Notes: generated from the sequence alone by a model not told the origin. Shown: positions 40,027 through 48,115, numbered from the stretch's first letter. The stretch: 64,000 nt of DNA from Streptomyces cinnabarinus (GCF_027270315.1 NZ_CP114413.1:6262001-6326000); one strand, 5' to 3'. Translations and numbers: made by a program.

Positions 40027-40665
40027 GTGAACAAGGCGCAGCTCGTAGAAGCGATTGCCGACAAGATGGGCGGCCGTCAGCAGGCCGCCGATGCTGTCGA
40101 CCACGTACTGGACGCGATCGTCCGCGCGGTCGTCTCGGGTGAGCGGGTCTCCGTCACCGGCTTCGGATCGTTCGAGAAGGTCGACCGCCCCGCCCGGTAC
40201 GCCCGTAACCCCCAGACGGGCGAGCGGGTTCGGGTCAAGAAGACCTCCGTTCCGCGCTTCCGTGCGGGTCAGGGCTTCAAGGACCTGGTGAGCGGCTCGA
40301 AGAAGCTCCCGCGCGGCGGCGAGGTCTCCGTGAAGAAGGCGCCCAAGGGCAGCCTGACCGGCGGCGCTTCCGCGACGGTCAAGAAGGCCGCGGCGAAGAA
40401 GGCCACCGCGAAGAAGGCCACGACCGCCAAGAAGACGGCGGCCAAGAAGACCACGGCGGCCGCGAAGAAGACCACGGCGAAGAAGACGACCGCGAAGAAG
40501 ACCACGGCGGCCGCGAAGCAGACCACCGCGAAGAAGGCCACGACCGCCAAGAAGGCGACGGCCAAGAAGGCGCCCGCGAAGAAGGCGACCGCCAAGAAGG
40601 CCCCGGCCAAGAAGTCGACGGCCCGCAAGACCACCGCCAAGAAGACCACCGCCCGCAAGAGGTAG
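40027..40665 (+). CDS. hupS: HU-family nucleoid protein with histone-H1-like tail (HupS)
   Basis: 212 residues from GTG 40027, with GAAGGGGAAG upstream. Residues 1-90 are a normal HU dimer domain: MNKAQLVEAIADKMGG, GERVSVTGFGSFEKVDR and ARNPQTGERVRVKKTSVPRF, the DNA-clamping arm. After a short linker, residues about 118-212 are made of repeats of the type AKKAT, AKKTT, AKKAP and ARKTT, about 20 in all, resembling the C-terminal tail of histone H1. The two-domain layout identifies the spore-associated HupS of Streptomyces rather than the short HupA. It compacts nucleoid DNA, notably during sporulation. A strong terminator follows. Confidence 0.95.
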   Translation: MNKAQLVEAIADKMGGRQQAADAVDHVLDAIVRAVVSGERVSVTGFGSFEKVDRPARYARNPQTGERVRVKKTSVPRFRAGQGFKDLVSGSKKLPRGGEVSVKKAPKGSLTGGASATVKKAAAKKATAKKATTAKKTAAKKTTAAAKKTTAKKTTAKKTTAAAKQTTAKKATTAKKATAKKAPAKKATAKKAPAKKSTARKTTAKKTTARKR

Positions 40666-40687
40666 GGGCGCACGGGTACTCACGCGC

Positions 40688-40717
40688 CGGGCCGGACTCC
40701 CTGGGGAGTCCGGCCCG
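40688..40717 (+). terminator. Terminator of hupS
   Basis: CGGGCCGGACTCC pairs perfectly with GGAGTCCGGCCCG around CTGG. It lies 22 nt past the hupS stop, and also faces the convergent small gene's stop. Confidence 0.85.
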
Positions 40718-40743
40718 CGGCGCGTTCTGGGGGCTTGTCCGGC

Positions 40744-40947
40744 TTACAGGGTCTGCAGCGTGACGAGGGTGATGCGGAGCTGCTCCTTCGGGCCCTCGGT
40801 CTCGATGCGCACGCGTTGTCCGGGGCGCAGGAGGCGCAGCCCGCCGGCGTCGAAGGCCGCGGTGTCGAAGGGGACGGGGGTGCCGTCGTCCAGGAGGACC
40901 TGTCCGCTCCTGGTGTGCGGGTCGTACGTGTATGCGGTGGCCTGCAT
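40744..40947 (-). CDS. Small cold-shock-like (OB-type) hypothetical protein
   Basis: 67 residues from ATG 40947; a GTG at 40968 is possible and neither start has a clear ribosome-binding site. The sequence is short beta-strand material: ATAYTYDPHTRSGQVLLDDG, TPVPFDTAAFDAGGLRLLR and GQRVRIETEGPKEQLRITLV. The GxVLLDDGxxxPFDxxAF and LRPGQRVR pattern is like the cold-shock/OB fold of small RNA-binding proteins, although the canonical RNP motifs (KGFGFI, VFVHF) are missing. It is convergent with hupS and codirectional with cofC, about 70 nt downstream of that gene's stop. The function is unknown. Confidence 0.75.
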   Translation of the reverse strand: MQATAYTYDPHTRSGQVLLDDGTPVPFDTAAFDAGGLRLLRPGQRVRIETEGPKEQLRITLVTLQTL

Positions 40948-41016
40948 GGGGGTCAGCGTACGCCGCACAGGTCGTGGGGGGATCTGTTGTCGGTCGACTG
41001 CCGCGCCCCTGGGGAG

Positions 41017-41655
41017 CTACAGGCCCGCGATCAGGAGTTGTGCCGTCACTTCTGCCGTCCGGGGGCCTACGCCCAGTGCCAGCGCCGCCCGTAGGTCGTT
41101 GCCGGTGTCCACGTCCTGGCGTACCGAATCGACATCGGTGTGGGGGAGTTCCGCGGCCCCTGAGGCACGGTGGCGGGTGCGGGAATCCGGGCCGAACTCG
41201 GGGTGCAATTCCCGGCCCGGTGCGGCGGTCAGCAGTGTCGTGCCGATTGCTGCTGCATCGGGCAGAAAAGCGCGGGGGAATTGCGCGGCCGAGTCCAGTA
41301 CCCGGGCCAATTCCAGCGGGCGCAGTGCGGGAAGGTCCGCGTTCAAAGCCGCCACGGCGCTTTCGGGGCGGGACCGGCGTACGATCGCCGCACCGTGCGC
41401 CAGCGCCGCGTTCAGGCCGTCTCCCGGCTCGTCGGGGACGATCCGGGCGCCCAGTGCGGCCAGCTCCCTGGCGGCCAGGTCGTCGTCCGTGACGACTGCC
41501 ACATCCCGGACCGCCGCGCTGGCCAGCGCCGCCGCCACGGTGTCCTGGGCGAAGGCGAGGGCGAGAGCCGGGCGCAGCCCGTCGGCCGCCGTGTCCGAGA
41601 GCCTGCTCTTGGCCCGCGCCAGAGGCTTCAGGGGTATGACCAAGGTCCACTGCAC
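41017..41655 (-). CDS. cofC: 2-phospho-L-lactate guanylyltransferase (coenzyme F420 synthesis)
   Basis: 212 residues from GTG 41655 (MQWTLVIPLKPLARAKSRL); an upstream ATG at 41685 would add ten residues. CofC/FbiD proteins activate phospholactate or phosphoenolpyruvate with GTP for F420 assembly. Visible features are the nucleotide-binding start IPLKPLARAKSRLS, FAQDTVAAALAS, VVTDDD, and the metal/nucleotide segment ALNADLPALRPLELARVL. GRELHPEFGPDSRTRH and HTDVDSVRQDVDTGNDLRAA near the end match the CofC C-terminal signature. No other F420 gene is in the window, consistent with the scattered arrangement in Streptomyces. It is divergent from plsC, with about 155 bp between. Confidence 0.87.
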   Translation of the reverse strand: MQWTLVIPLKPLARAKSRLSDTAADGLRPALALAFAQDTVAAALASAAVRDVAVVTDDDLAARELAALGARIVPDEPGDGLNAALAHGAAIVRRSRPESAVAALNADLPALRPLELARVLDSAAQFPRAFLPDAAAIGTTLLTAAPGRELHPEFGPDSRTRHRASGAAELPHTDVDSVRQDVDTGNDLRAALALGVGPRTAEVTAQLLIAGL

Positions 41656-41809
41656 GCGCGTTCGTACCTCTCTTGTCGCGGCCATTGTCACCCGGCTTTC
41701 ACATCGGCCATCTGGCGGTCCGGTCAGTGGGGCGTACGGTGTTCTCGACAGACGGTCGGCCCGGGGCGACACTTGTGCGGCCCCCCAGGCCCTAGAGGAA
41801 GGTGTCCGC

Positions 41810-42607
41810 GTGCCCCGCCGCAGAATCGGCTTCTGGTATCGCTTGGCAGCGGTGATCGCCAAACCACCGCTGGTGGTACTGATCAAGCGGGACTGGCGCG
41901 GAATGGAGCACATTCCGGCCCACGGCGGATTTATCACCGTGGTGAACCACAATTCGCACGTCGATCCCTTCGCCTACGCGCACTTTCAGTACAACACCGG
42001 CCGCGTTCCGCGATTCCTCGCCAAGAGCGGACTTTTCAAGAAGGGATTCATCGGTTCCTTCATGCGCGGCACCGGTCAGATCCCCGTCTATCGCGAGACC
42101 ACGGACGCGCTCAGCGCCTTCCGGGCCGCGATCGACGCCGTGGACCGCGGTGAATGCGTCGCCTTCTACCCCGAGGGCACCATCACCCGCGATCCCGACC
42201 AGTGGCCCATGACCGGCAAGACCGGCGCCGCGCGCGTGGCCCTGCAGACCAAGTGCCCGGTGATCCCGGTCGCGCAGTGGGGCGCCAACGAACTGCTGCC
42301 GCCGTACGCGAAGAAGCTCAACGTCCTTCCCCGCAAGACCTCGCGCGTGCTCGCGGGCCCGGCCGTGGACCTGTCGCGCTTCTACGACAAGGAGATGACC
42401 CCGGACCTCCTGAAGGAGGCCACCGAGGTCATCATGGCCGCCATCACCCGCCTGCTGGAGGAGCTCCGCGGTGAGCAGGCGCCCGTCGTGCCCTACGACC
42501 CGCGCCAGGAGCGGATCGAGCAGCGACGCAGGAGCCGGGCGGAGAGCGGGCACGAGACGGAGACCGGGCACGAGGCGCAGGCCGGGCACGAGGAGAAGAG
42601 CAAGTGA
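41810..42607 (+). CDS. plsC: 1-acyl-sn-glycerol-3-phosphate acyltransferase-like (PlsC family)
   Basis: 265 residues from GTG 41810, with GAGGAAGG 7 nt upstream. The PlsC domain transfers an acyl chain to lysophosphatidic acid in phospholipid synthesis at the inner membrane face. The HX4D box is VVNHNSHVDPFAYA and the phosphate-binding box is FYPEGTITRDP, with TGQIPVYRETTDAL between them. A hydrophobic N-terminal stretch (WYRLAAVIAKPPLVVLI) would attach to the membrane. The last 35 residues are a charged tail with GHETETGHEAQAGHEE, a repeated GHE module outside the family. It overlaps gpsA by 4 nt (GTGA), so glycerol-3-phosphate supply and acylation are coupled. Confidence 0.9.
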   Translation: MPRRRIGFWYRLAAVIAKPPLVVLIKRDWRGMEHIPAHGGFITVVNHNSHVDPFAYAHFQYNTGRVPRFLAKSGLFKKGFIGSFMRGTGQIPVYRETTDALSAFRAAIDAVDRGECVAFYPEGTITRDPDQWPMTGKTGAARVALQTKCPVIPVAQWGANELLPPYAKKLNVLPRKTSRVLAGPAVDLSRFYDKEMTPDLLKEATEVIMAAITRLLEELRGEQAPVVPYDPRQERIEQRRRSRAESGHETETGHEAQAGHEEKSK

Positions 42608-43614
42608 GCAAGCCCGTCAAGGCGGCCGTCTTCGGCACCGGATCGTGGGGCACCGCCTTCGGCATGGTGCTCGCCGACGCGGGGTGCGAGGTCACCCTGT
42701 GGGGGCGCCGCCCGGAACTCGCCGAAGCGGTCAACTCCACGCGTACGAACCCCGACTACCTCCCCGGAGTGGAACTCCCGGAGAACCTGCGGGCCACCAC
42801 CGACGCCGCCGAGGCGGCCCGCGGCGCCGACTTCACCGTCCTCGCGGTCCCCTCGCAGACACTGCGCGGCAACCTCGCCGAGTGGACCCCGCTGCTCGCG
42901 CCGGACACGGTCCTCGTCTCCCTGATGAAGGGCGTCGAACTGGGCTCCGCGATGCGGATGAGCGAGGTCGTCGAGGACGTCGCCAAGGTGGGCGTGAACC
43001 GGGTCGCCGTGGTCACCGGACCCAACCTCGCCCGGGAGATCGCCGCGCGGATGCCGGCCGCGGCCGTGGTCGCCTGCACCGACGAGGCTGTCGCCCAGCG
43101 GCTCCAGGGTGCCTGCCACACGCCGTACTTCAGGCCGTACACCGAGACGGACGTGGTCGGTTGTGAGCTGGGCGGTGCGGTGAAGAACGTCATCGGGCTC
43201 GCCGTCGGCATCGCGGACGGCATGGGGCTCGGCGACAATGCCAAGGGCTCGCTCATCACCCGCGGCCTCGCGGAGACCGCACGGCTCGGCGTGGCGCTCG
43301 GCGCCGACCCGCTGACCTTCTCCGGACTCGCCGGACTGGGCGACCTGGTGGCCACCTGCTCCTCGCCGCTGTCCCGCAACCACACCTTCGGCACCAACCT
43401 CGGCAAGGGCATGACCCTCCAGGAGACCATCGCGGTCACCAAGCAGACCGCCGAGGGCGTCAAGTCCTGTGAGTCGGTGCTGGATCTGGCCCGCAGGCAC
43501 GGCGTCGACATGCCGATCACCGAGACGGTCGTCGCCATCGTGCACGAGGGCAAGCCCCCTGTGGTCGCCGTCAAGGAGCTGATGTCGCGCAGCGCGAAGC
43601 CCGAACGACGCTGA
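42604..43614 (+). CDS. gpsA: Glycerol-3-phosphate dehydrogenase [NAD(P)+]
   Basis: 336 residues from GTG 42604, overlapping the plsC stop. It makes sn-glycerol 3-phosphate from dihydroxyacetone phosphate for phospholipids. The N-terminal Rossmann motif is VFGTGSWGTAFGMVLAD. Family motifs are LWGRRPELAEAVN, LAVPSQTLRGNL, SLMKGVELG, VTGPNLAREIA, and the catalytic-lysine region CELGGAVKNVIGLAVGIADG. GLAGLGDLVATCSSPLSRN and SRN.FGTNLGKG complete the substrate domain. ddl follows 59 nt later on the same strand and is probably co-transcribed. Confidence 0.96.
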   Translation: MSKPVKAAVFGTGSWGTAFGMVLADAGCEVTLWGRRPELAEAVNSTRTNPDYLPGVELPENLRATTDAAEAARGADFTVLAVPSQTLRGNLAEWTPLLAPDTVLVSLMKGVELGSAMRMSEVVEDVAKVGVNRVAVVTGPNLAREIAARMPAAAVVACTDEAVAQRLQGACHTPYFRPYTETDVVGCELGGAVKNVIGLAVGIADGMGLGDNAKGSLITRGLAETARLGVALGADPLTFSGLAGLGDLVATCSSPLSRNHTFGTNLGKGMTLQETIAVTKQTAEGVKSCESVLDLARRHGVDMPITETVVAIVHEGKPPVVAVKELMSRSAKPERR

Positions 43615-43673
43615 GCGACGCAGGCTCCTGGGCGCTGTATCAGGCCCGTACCAACGGGTACTCTCAACGCGAT

Positions 43674-44831
43674 ATGAGCACCGAGAACAGCCCCCAGAGC
43701 CCTCAGCAGCCGCCTCGCAAGCCGCGCGTGGCCGTCGTGTTCGGCGGCCGCAGCTCCGAGCACGGGATCTCCGTGGTCACCGCCGGCGCCGTCCTCAAGG
43801 CCATCGACCGGACCAAGTACGACGTCCTGCCGATCGGCATCACCCAGGACGGCCGCTGGGCGCTCACCGCCGACGAACCGGAGCGCATGGCGATCAGCGA
43901 CCGCCGTACGCCGAGCGTCGCGGAGCTCGCCGAGTCCAGCGAGGGCGCCGTGGTGCTCCCCGTCGACCCGGGCAACCGTGAAGTCGTCTACAGCGAGCCG
44001 GGATCGGTGCCCAAGGCGCTCGGCGAGGTCGACGTCGTCTTCCCCGTCCTGCACGGCCCGTACGGCGAGGACGGCACCCTGCAGGGCCTCCTGGAGCTGT
44101 CCGGCGTCCCGTACGTGGGCGCGGGTGTGCTCGCCTCGGCCGTGGGCCAGGACAAGGAGTACATGAAGCGGGTGTTCACCTCCTTCGGGCTCAAGGTCGG
44201 CCCGTACGTGGTGATCCGGCCGCGCGAGTGGCAGCAGGACGAGCCGGCCGCCCGCAAGAGGATCGTGGACTTCGCCGGTGAGCACGGCTGGCCGCTGTTC
44301 GTGAAGCCCGCGCGCGCGGGCTCGTCGATCGGCATCACCAAGGTGGACGACCTGTCCGGCCTGGACGAGGCCATCGCCGAGGCCCAGCGCCACGACCCCA
44401 AGATCCTCGTCGAGGCGGCCCTGCGCGGCCGTGAGATCGAGTGCGGGGTGCTGGAGTTCGAGGACGGCCCGCGCGCTTCGGTGCCCGCGGAGATCCCGCC
44501 GCCCGAGGCGCACGCGTACTACGACTTCGAGGCGAAGTACATCGACTCGACCCCGGGGATCGTCCCGGCCCCGCTGACCGCCGAGGAGACCGCGGAGGTC
44601 CAGAAGCTCGCCGTGGACGCCTTCGACGCGGCCTCCTGCGAGGGCCTGGTGCGGGCGGACTTCTTCCTCACCGAGGACGGCGAGTTCGTGATCAACGAGA
44701 TCAACACGATGCCCGGCTTCACGCCGATCTCGATGTACCCGCAGATGTGGCAGGCGACCGGCATCGGCTACGTGGAGCTGGTGGACCGCCTGGTGCAGGC
44801 CGCGCTGCGCAGGTCGACCGGACTGCGGTGA
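43674..44831 (+). CDS. ddlA: D-alanine-D-alanine ligase
   Basis: 385 residues from ATG 43674. An ATP-grasp enzyme, it makes the D-Ala-D-Ala dipeptide for peptidoglycan. The N-terminal VVFGGRSSEHGISVVTA, FPVLHGPYGEDGTLQGL and the central QDKEYMKRVFTSFGLKVGPY are typical. WPLFVKPARAGSSIGITKV binds ATP, and YYDFEAKYIDSTPGI is the omega loop with the Tyr of EAKY that favours D-Ala-D-Ala over D-Ala-D-lactate. The C-terminal INEINTMPGFTPISMYPQMW holds the metal ligands. No van-type resistance genes are nearby. It converges on a lipoprotein gene 13 nt downstream. Confidence 0.96.
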   Translation: MSTENSPQSPQQPPRKPRVAVVFGGRSSEHGISVVTAGAVLKAIDRTKYDVLPIGITQDGRWALTADEPERMAISDRRTPSVAELAESSEGAVVLPVDPGNREVVYSEPGSVPKALGEVDVVFPVLHGPYGEDGTLQGLLELSGVPYVGAGVLASAVGQDKEYMKRVFTSFGLKVGPYVVIRPREWQQDEPAARKRIVDFAGEHGWPLFVKPARAGSSIGITKVDDLSGLDEAIAEAQRHDPKILVEAALRGREIECGVLEFEDGPRASVPAEIPPPEAHAYYDFEAKYIDSTPGIVPAPLTAEETAEVQKLAVDAFDAASCEGLVRADFFLTEDGEFVINEINTMPGFTPISMYPQMWQATGIGYVELVDRLVQAALRRSTGLR

Positions 44832-44844
44832 CTCTCCGCGCGGC

Positions 44845-45345
44845 CTAGTCGGCGATCCCTACGGGGATCGCCTTCTTCACGGCGGATGCCAGATCGATCA
44901 GCACAGCCGAGCTGTCGACCCCCTCCGGCACCGTCACCTCCACATACGCGGACCGATTCGCGCAGGTGAAGCGGTATGCCCCGCCCTCCTGCTGCTCCAT
45001 CAGCCAGTCGACGCCGTTGACGCCGCCGGCCACCGCGTCCGCGTCGCCCCCCTCGGCCACCTTCGGATCGACCATCTTCGGCGGCCGGATCACACCGCAG
45101 CGCAGTATGATCTCCGGGCTTCCCCAGCCCGCGGTCAGCGTCGAGGCGGGCTCGGGATCACGGCGGCTCTCACCGGCCACCTTCGCGGGCAGCGCTTTGT
45201 CCAGGTTCTGACACAGCCCTGCGACCTTCGTGCCCGGGGAGGGAACCGTCGCCGACCCGCCGTCGTCTGCTGAGGAGCAGCCCGCGACGGTGATCGACAG
45301 GACCAACGCGGGCAGACCGATGAGCCGGTGACGCAAAGAGTTCAC
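44845..45345 (-). CDS. DUF3515 lipoprotein
   Basis: 166 residues from GTG 45345. A lipoprotein signal peptide ends at the lipobox SITVAGC, with Cys23 as the lipidation site. The mature protein has the DUF3515 pattern: LCQNLDKALPAKVAGESRR, AGWGSPEIILRCGV, GVNGVDWLMEQQ and YRFTCANRSAYVEVTVPEG. Two further cysteines may form a disulfide outside the membrane. DUF3515 lipoproteins are common in actinobacteria with unknown function. It is transcribed towards ddl and lies next to the small Lrp-type gene in the same direction. Confidence 0.88.
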   Translation of the reverse strand: MNSLRHRLIGLPALVLSITVAGCSSADDGGSATVPSPGTKVAGLCQNLDKALPAKVAGESRRDPEPASTLTAGWGSPEIILRCGVIRPPKMVDPKVAEGGDADAVAGGVNGVDWLMEQQEGGAYRFTCANRSAYVEVTVPEGVDSSAVLIDLASAVKKAIPVGIAD

Positions 45346-45365
45346 CGGCCAAGGGTAGACGGGGG

Positions 45366-45599
45366 CTACAGATGGACGACGGGGCAGGTCAAAGTACGGG
45401 TGATGCCGTCCACTTGCTGGACCTTGGCGACCACCATGCGGCCGAGGTCGTCCACGGTGTCGGCCTGCGCGCGCACGATCACGTCATACGGTCCTGTCAC
45501 ATCCTCGGCCTGGATGACTCCAGGGATCTTGCTGATCGTCTCGGCGACGGTCGACGCTTTGCCGACCTCCGTCTGGATCAGGATGTACGCCTGTACCAC
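45366..45599 (-). CDS. Stand-alone Lrp/AsnC ligand-binding (RAM) domain protein
   Basis: 77 residues from GTG 45599, with GGAGG 5 nt upstream. It consists only of the alpha/beta RAM domain that binds amino acids in Lrp/AsnC regulators: VQAYILIQTEVGKASTVAET, IPGVIQAEDVTGPYDVIVRA and DGITRTLTCPVVHL. There is no DNA-binding helix-turn-helix, and the space upstream does not encode one. Such proteins form rings and may act as amino-acid sensors or pair with full-length Lrp proteins. It is divergent from thiL with about 200 bp between, and precedes the DUF3515 gene by 20 nt, possibly as an operon. Confidence 0.9.
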   Translation of the reverse strand: MVQAYILIQTEVGKASTVAETISKIPGVIQAEDVTGPYDVIVRAQADTVDDLGRMVVAKVQQVDGITRTLTCPVVHL

Positions 45600-45805
45600 G
45601 GAACCTCCAGGGCGGCCACGAGGATCATGTGGGGAAAAGGAACGCCACGGTATCGCGTCGTCGCTCGTCACGGGGAGACCCGCGGGGGCCGGGGGTCCCG
45701 CGCCGGGGTGCAGGCACGACAGTGGTTGACGGTCACCTCGACCGTATCGAGGACAGTAGAGAGACGCGACCGGGAACGGACAGGGACAGAAGGGGCGTAA
45801 GGGCA

Positions 45806-46771
45806 ATGAAGGGCACTGTTGGTGAGCTCGGGGAGTTCGGGCTCATCAGGGAGCTCACCTCCCGTCTCACCACCACCCCGGCGGTCCGGGTCGGCCCCGG
45901 CGACGACGCCGCGGTGGTCGCCGCGCCCGACCGCAGGGTCGTGGCGAGCACCGACATCCTGGTGGAGGGCCGGCACTTCCGCCGCGACTGGTCCACCGCC
46001 TACGACGTGGGCCGCAAGGCCGCCGCGCAGAACCTCGCGGACATCGCGGCCATGGGCGCCGTACCGACCGCGCTGCTGCTCGGTCTGGTCGTCCCCGCCG
46101 AGCTTCCGGTGACCTGGCCGACCGAGCTGATGGACGGCCTGCGCGACGAATGCCAGGTGGCCGGCGCCTCCGTGGTCGGCGGGGATGTCGTACGCGGCGA
46201 CTCGATCATGGTGTCGATCACCGCGCTCGGCGATCTGCGCAACCAGGAGCCCGTCACCCGGGCCGGCGCGCAGCCCGGCGACCTAGTCGCGGTGACCGGC
46301 TGGCTGGGCTGGTCCGCCGCCGGGTACGCCGTGCTGTCCCGGGGCTTCCGCTCGCCGCGGGCCTTCGTGGAGGCGCACCGGCGCCCGGAGCCGCCGTATC
46401 ACGCGGGGCCCGCCGCGGCCGGGCTCGGGGCGACCGCCATGTGCGACGTCAGCGACGGGCTGATCGCCGACCTCGGGCACATCGCCGAGGCCAGCAAGGT
46501 GCGGATCGACATCCGCTCCGGCGCGATCGACATCCCGTCCCAGATGAACGACATCGGGCAGGCCGTCGGCGTCGACCCCATGCAGTGGGTGCTGACCGGG
46601 GGAGAGGACCACGCGATCGTGGCGACCTTCCCGCCGGACGTGAAGCTGCCCGCCCGCTGGAAGGTCATCGGCGAGGTCCTCAACCCCTCGGCGCTGCCCC
46701 AGGTGACGGTCGACGGGGCGCCCTGGACCAGCAAGGGCGGCTGGGACCACTTCGGGGACATCGAGTCGTGA
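45806..46771 (+). CDS. thiL: Thiamine-monophosphate kinase
   Basis: 321 residues from ATG 45806. ThiL phosphorylates thiamine monophosphate to the pyrophosphate cofactor. Motifs are GELGEFGLIRELTSRL, the metal-binding RVGPGDDAAVV, ASTDILVEGRHFRRDW, GRKAAAQNLADIAAMGA, GGDVVRGDSIMVSITALG and the C-terminal MCDVSDGLIADLGHIA and WVLTGGEDHAIVATFP. thiD overlaps its stop by 4 nt. I see no TPP riboswitch upstream, which fits salvage or finishing genes rather than the main thiamine operon. Confidence 0.95.
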   Translation: MKGTVGELGEFGLIRELTSRLTTTPAVRVGPGDDAAVVAAPDRRVVASTDILVEGRHFRRDWSTAYDVGRKAAAQNLADIAAMGAVPTALLLGLVVPAELPVTWPTELMDGLRDECQVAGASVVGGDVVRGDSIMVSITALGDLRNQEPVTRAGAQPGDLVAVTGWLGWSAAGYAVLSRGFRSPRAFVEAHRRPEPPYHAGPAAAGLGATAMCDVSDGLIADLGHIAEASKVRIDIRSGAIDIPSQMNDIGQAVGVDPMQWVLTGGEDHAIVATFPPDVKLPARWKVIGEVLNPSALPQVTVDGAPWTSKGGWDHFGDIES

Positions 46772-47562
46772 GCGCGCCGCCGAGGGTGCTGACGGTCGCG
46801 GGTTCCGACTCCGCCGGCGGGGCCGGGATCCAGGCCGACCTGAAGACGATGCTGGCCCTCGGCGTGCACGGCATGAGCGTGATCACCGCCGTCACCGCGC
46901 AGAACTCGCTGGGTGTGCAGGGTGCCTGGCCGCTGCCCGTGGAAGCGGTGATCGCGCAGTACCGCAGTGTGGTCGACGACATCGGCGTCCAGGCCGTGAA
47001 GACCGGCATGCTGGCCTCCGCCGAACTGGTGGAGGCGGTGGCCGAGTTGCTCGGCGGCACGGACGCGCCCGCCGTCGTTGATCCGGTCGGCGGCTCCAAG
47101 CACGGCGACTCGCTGCTGGCCGCCTCCGCGCTGGACTCCGTACGCACCAAGCTGCTGCCGGTGGCCACGGTCGCGACGCCGAACCTCGACGAGGTGGCCC
47201 AACTCACGGGTCTGCGCGTCGACTCCGAGGACGATCTGCGCCGGGCCGCGGCGGCCGTGCTGGCCTACGGGCCGCGCTGGGTCGTGATCAAGGGCGGCCA
47301 TCTCGCGGGCGACGCCGTGGATCTGCTCACCGACGGCTCCGAAGAGCACTGGCTGCGGGCGCCGCGGCACGACAACCGGCACACCCACGGCACGGGCTGC
47401 ACGCTCGCCTCGGCCATCGCCTCGGAGCTGGCGAAGGGGCGGGCGGTGCCGGAGGCGGTGACGGCGGCCAAGGCGTACGTCACGGGGGCCATCGCCGCCG
47501 GGTTCGCGCTCGGCGGCGGGATCGGGCCGGTGGATCACGCCTGGGCGCTGAAGAGGCGCTGA
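46768..47562 (+). CDS. thiD: Hydroxymethylpyrimidine (phosphate) kinase
   Basis: 264 residues from GTG 46768, overlapping thiL (GTGA). A ribokinase-fold enzyme, it phosphorylates HMP and HMP-P for thiamine synthesis. Features are VLTVAGSDSAGGAGIQADLK at the N-terminus, VITAVTAQNSLGV, KTGMLASAELVEAVA, the phosphate/metal region VVDPVGGSKHGDSLL, TPNLDEVAQLTG and the anion hole HGTGCTLASAIASELAKG. The segment VDPVGGSKHGD replaces the more usual VDPVMVAKGGD, a variation seen in actinobacteria. The gene ends before a bidirectional terminator shared with rpmB. Confidence 0.94.
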   Translation: MSAPPRVLTVAGSDSAGGAGIQADLKTMLALGVHGMSVITAVTAQNSLGVQGAWPLPVEAVIAQYRSVVDDIGVQAVKTGMLASAELVEAVAELLGGTDAPAVVDPVGGSKHGDSLLAASALDSVRTKLLPVATVATPNLDEVAQLTGLRVDSEDDLRRAAAAVLAYGPRWVVIKGGHLAGDAVDLLTDGSEEHWLRAPRHDNRHTHGTGCTLASAIASELAKGRAVPEAVTAAKAYVTGAIAAGFALGGGIGPVDHAWALKRR

Positions 47563-47591
47563 AGCTGAAGCGGCATTGAGGGCATGCAAAA

Positions 47592-47619
47592 AGCCGGTCC
47601 ACCGGAAGGTGGACCGGCT
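47592..47619. terminator. Bidirectional terminator between thiD and rpmB
   Basis: AGCCGGTCCACC pairs perfectly with GGTGGACCGGCT around GGAA. It is preceded by AAAAA on the plus strand, which gives a T-tract for the minus-strand rpmB transcript. Confidence 0.85.
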
Positions 47620-47660
47620 CAGTGCAGCGAACCAGCAGTGGCCGCGCGCTCAGCGATGTG

Positions 47661-47846
47661 TCAGCGCGAGACCTTGCCGGCCTTGATGCACGAGGTGCAA
47701 GCGTTCACGCGCTTCGGCGTCCCGCCGACCACGGTACGGACGCGCTGGATGTTCGGGTTCCAGCGGCGGGACGTACGGCGGTGCGAGTGCGAGATGTTGT
47801 TGCCGAAGCCCGGCCCCTTGCCGCAGACGTCGCAGTTGGCAGCCAC
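47661..47846 (-). CDS. rpmB: 50S ribosomal protein L28, zinc-ribbon type
   Basis: 61 residues from GTG 47846. The sequence (MAANCDVCGKGPGFGNNISH and RRWNPNIQRVR) is a classic bacterial L28. Both zinc-binding pairs are kept, CDVC near the N-terminus and CTSC near the C-terminus, so this is the C+ form rather than the zinc-free C- paralogue induced by zinc starvation in Streptomyces. It stands alone on the minus strand. Its 5' leader contains the palindromic hairpin at 47882-47901. Confidence 0.96.
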   Translation of the reverse strand: MAANCDVCGKGPGFGNNISHSHRRTSRRWNPNIQRVRTVVGGTPKRVNACTSCIKAGKVSR

Positions 47847-47881
47847 GGGTCACTCCAAAGACTTCAGATGCACTTACGGTT

Positions 47882-47901
47882 GATCCCGGCAGGCCGGGAT
47901 C
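47882..47901 (-). promoter_or_regulatory. Hairpin in the rpmB 5' region
   Basis: GATCCCGGC and GCCGGGATC are separated by only 2 nt, 36 nt upstream of the rpmB start on the minus strand. The rest of the 269-bp gap to the DAK gene shows no gene. It could be a ribosomal-protein autoregulatory leader or an operator palindrome. Confidence 0.35.
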
Positions 47902-48115
47902 GAGATCGCAGGATCAGAGATCTGAGTGGCGTTGCCAGGGGGAATGGCCCGATCTGGATCGGGCAACCGGAGCAGCATACAACGGCTGCGCCAGTAGAAC
48001 GAAACTACCATGCCTGCTCAGGGGACCGCTCCCGGCCCTCTTCCGGTGGACCCGGCCCCTGGGTCTACGCTGCGTCCCACGGTCGGCAGCTCGTCGGCAG
48101 CTCAAGGAGGCGCAG

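Noticed and set aside
40380..40665. Regular DNA repeats resembling an array
   Set aside because: They encode the lysine-rich tail of HupS in frame; there are no spacers or cas genes, so this is not a CRISPR.
45600..45805. TPP riboswitch upstream of thiL
   Set aside because: No thi-box-like sequence (such as CTGAGA) is visible before thiL in a suitable arrangement.
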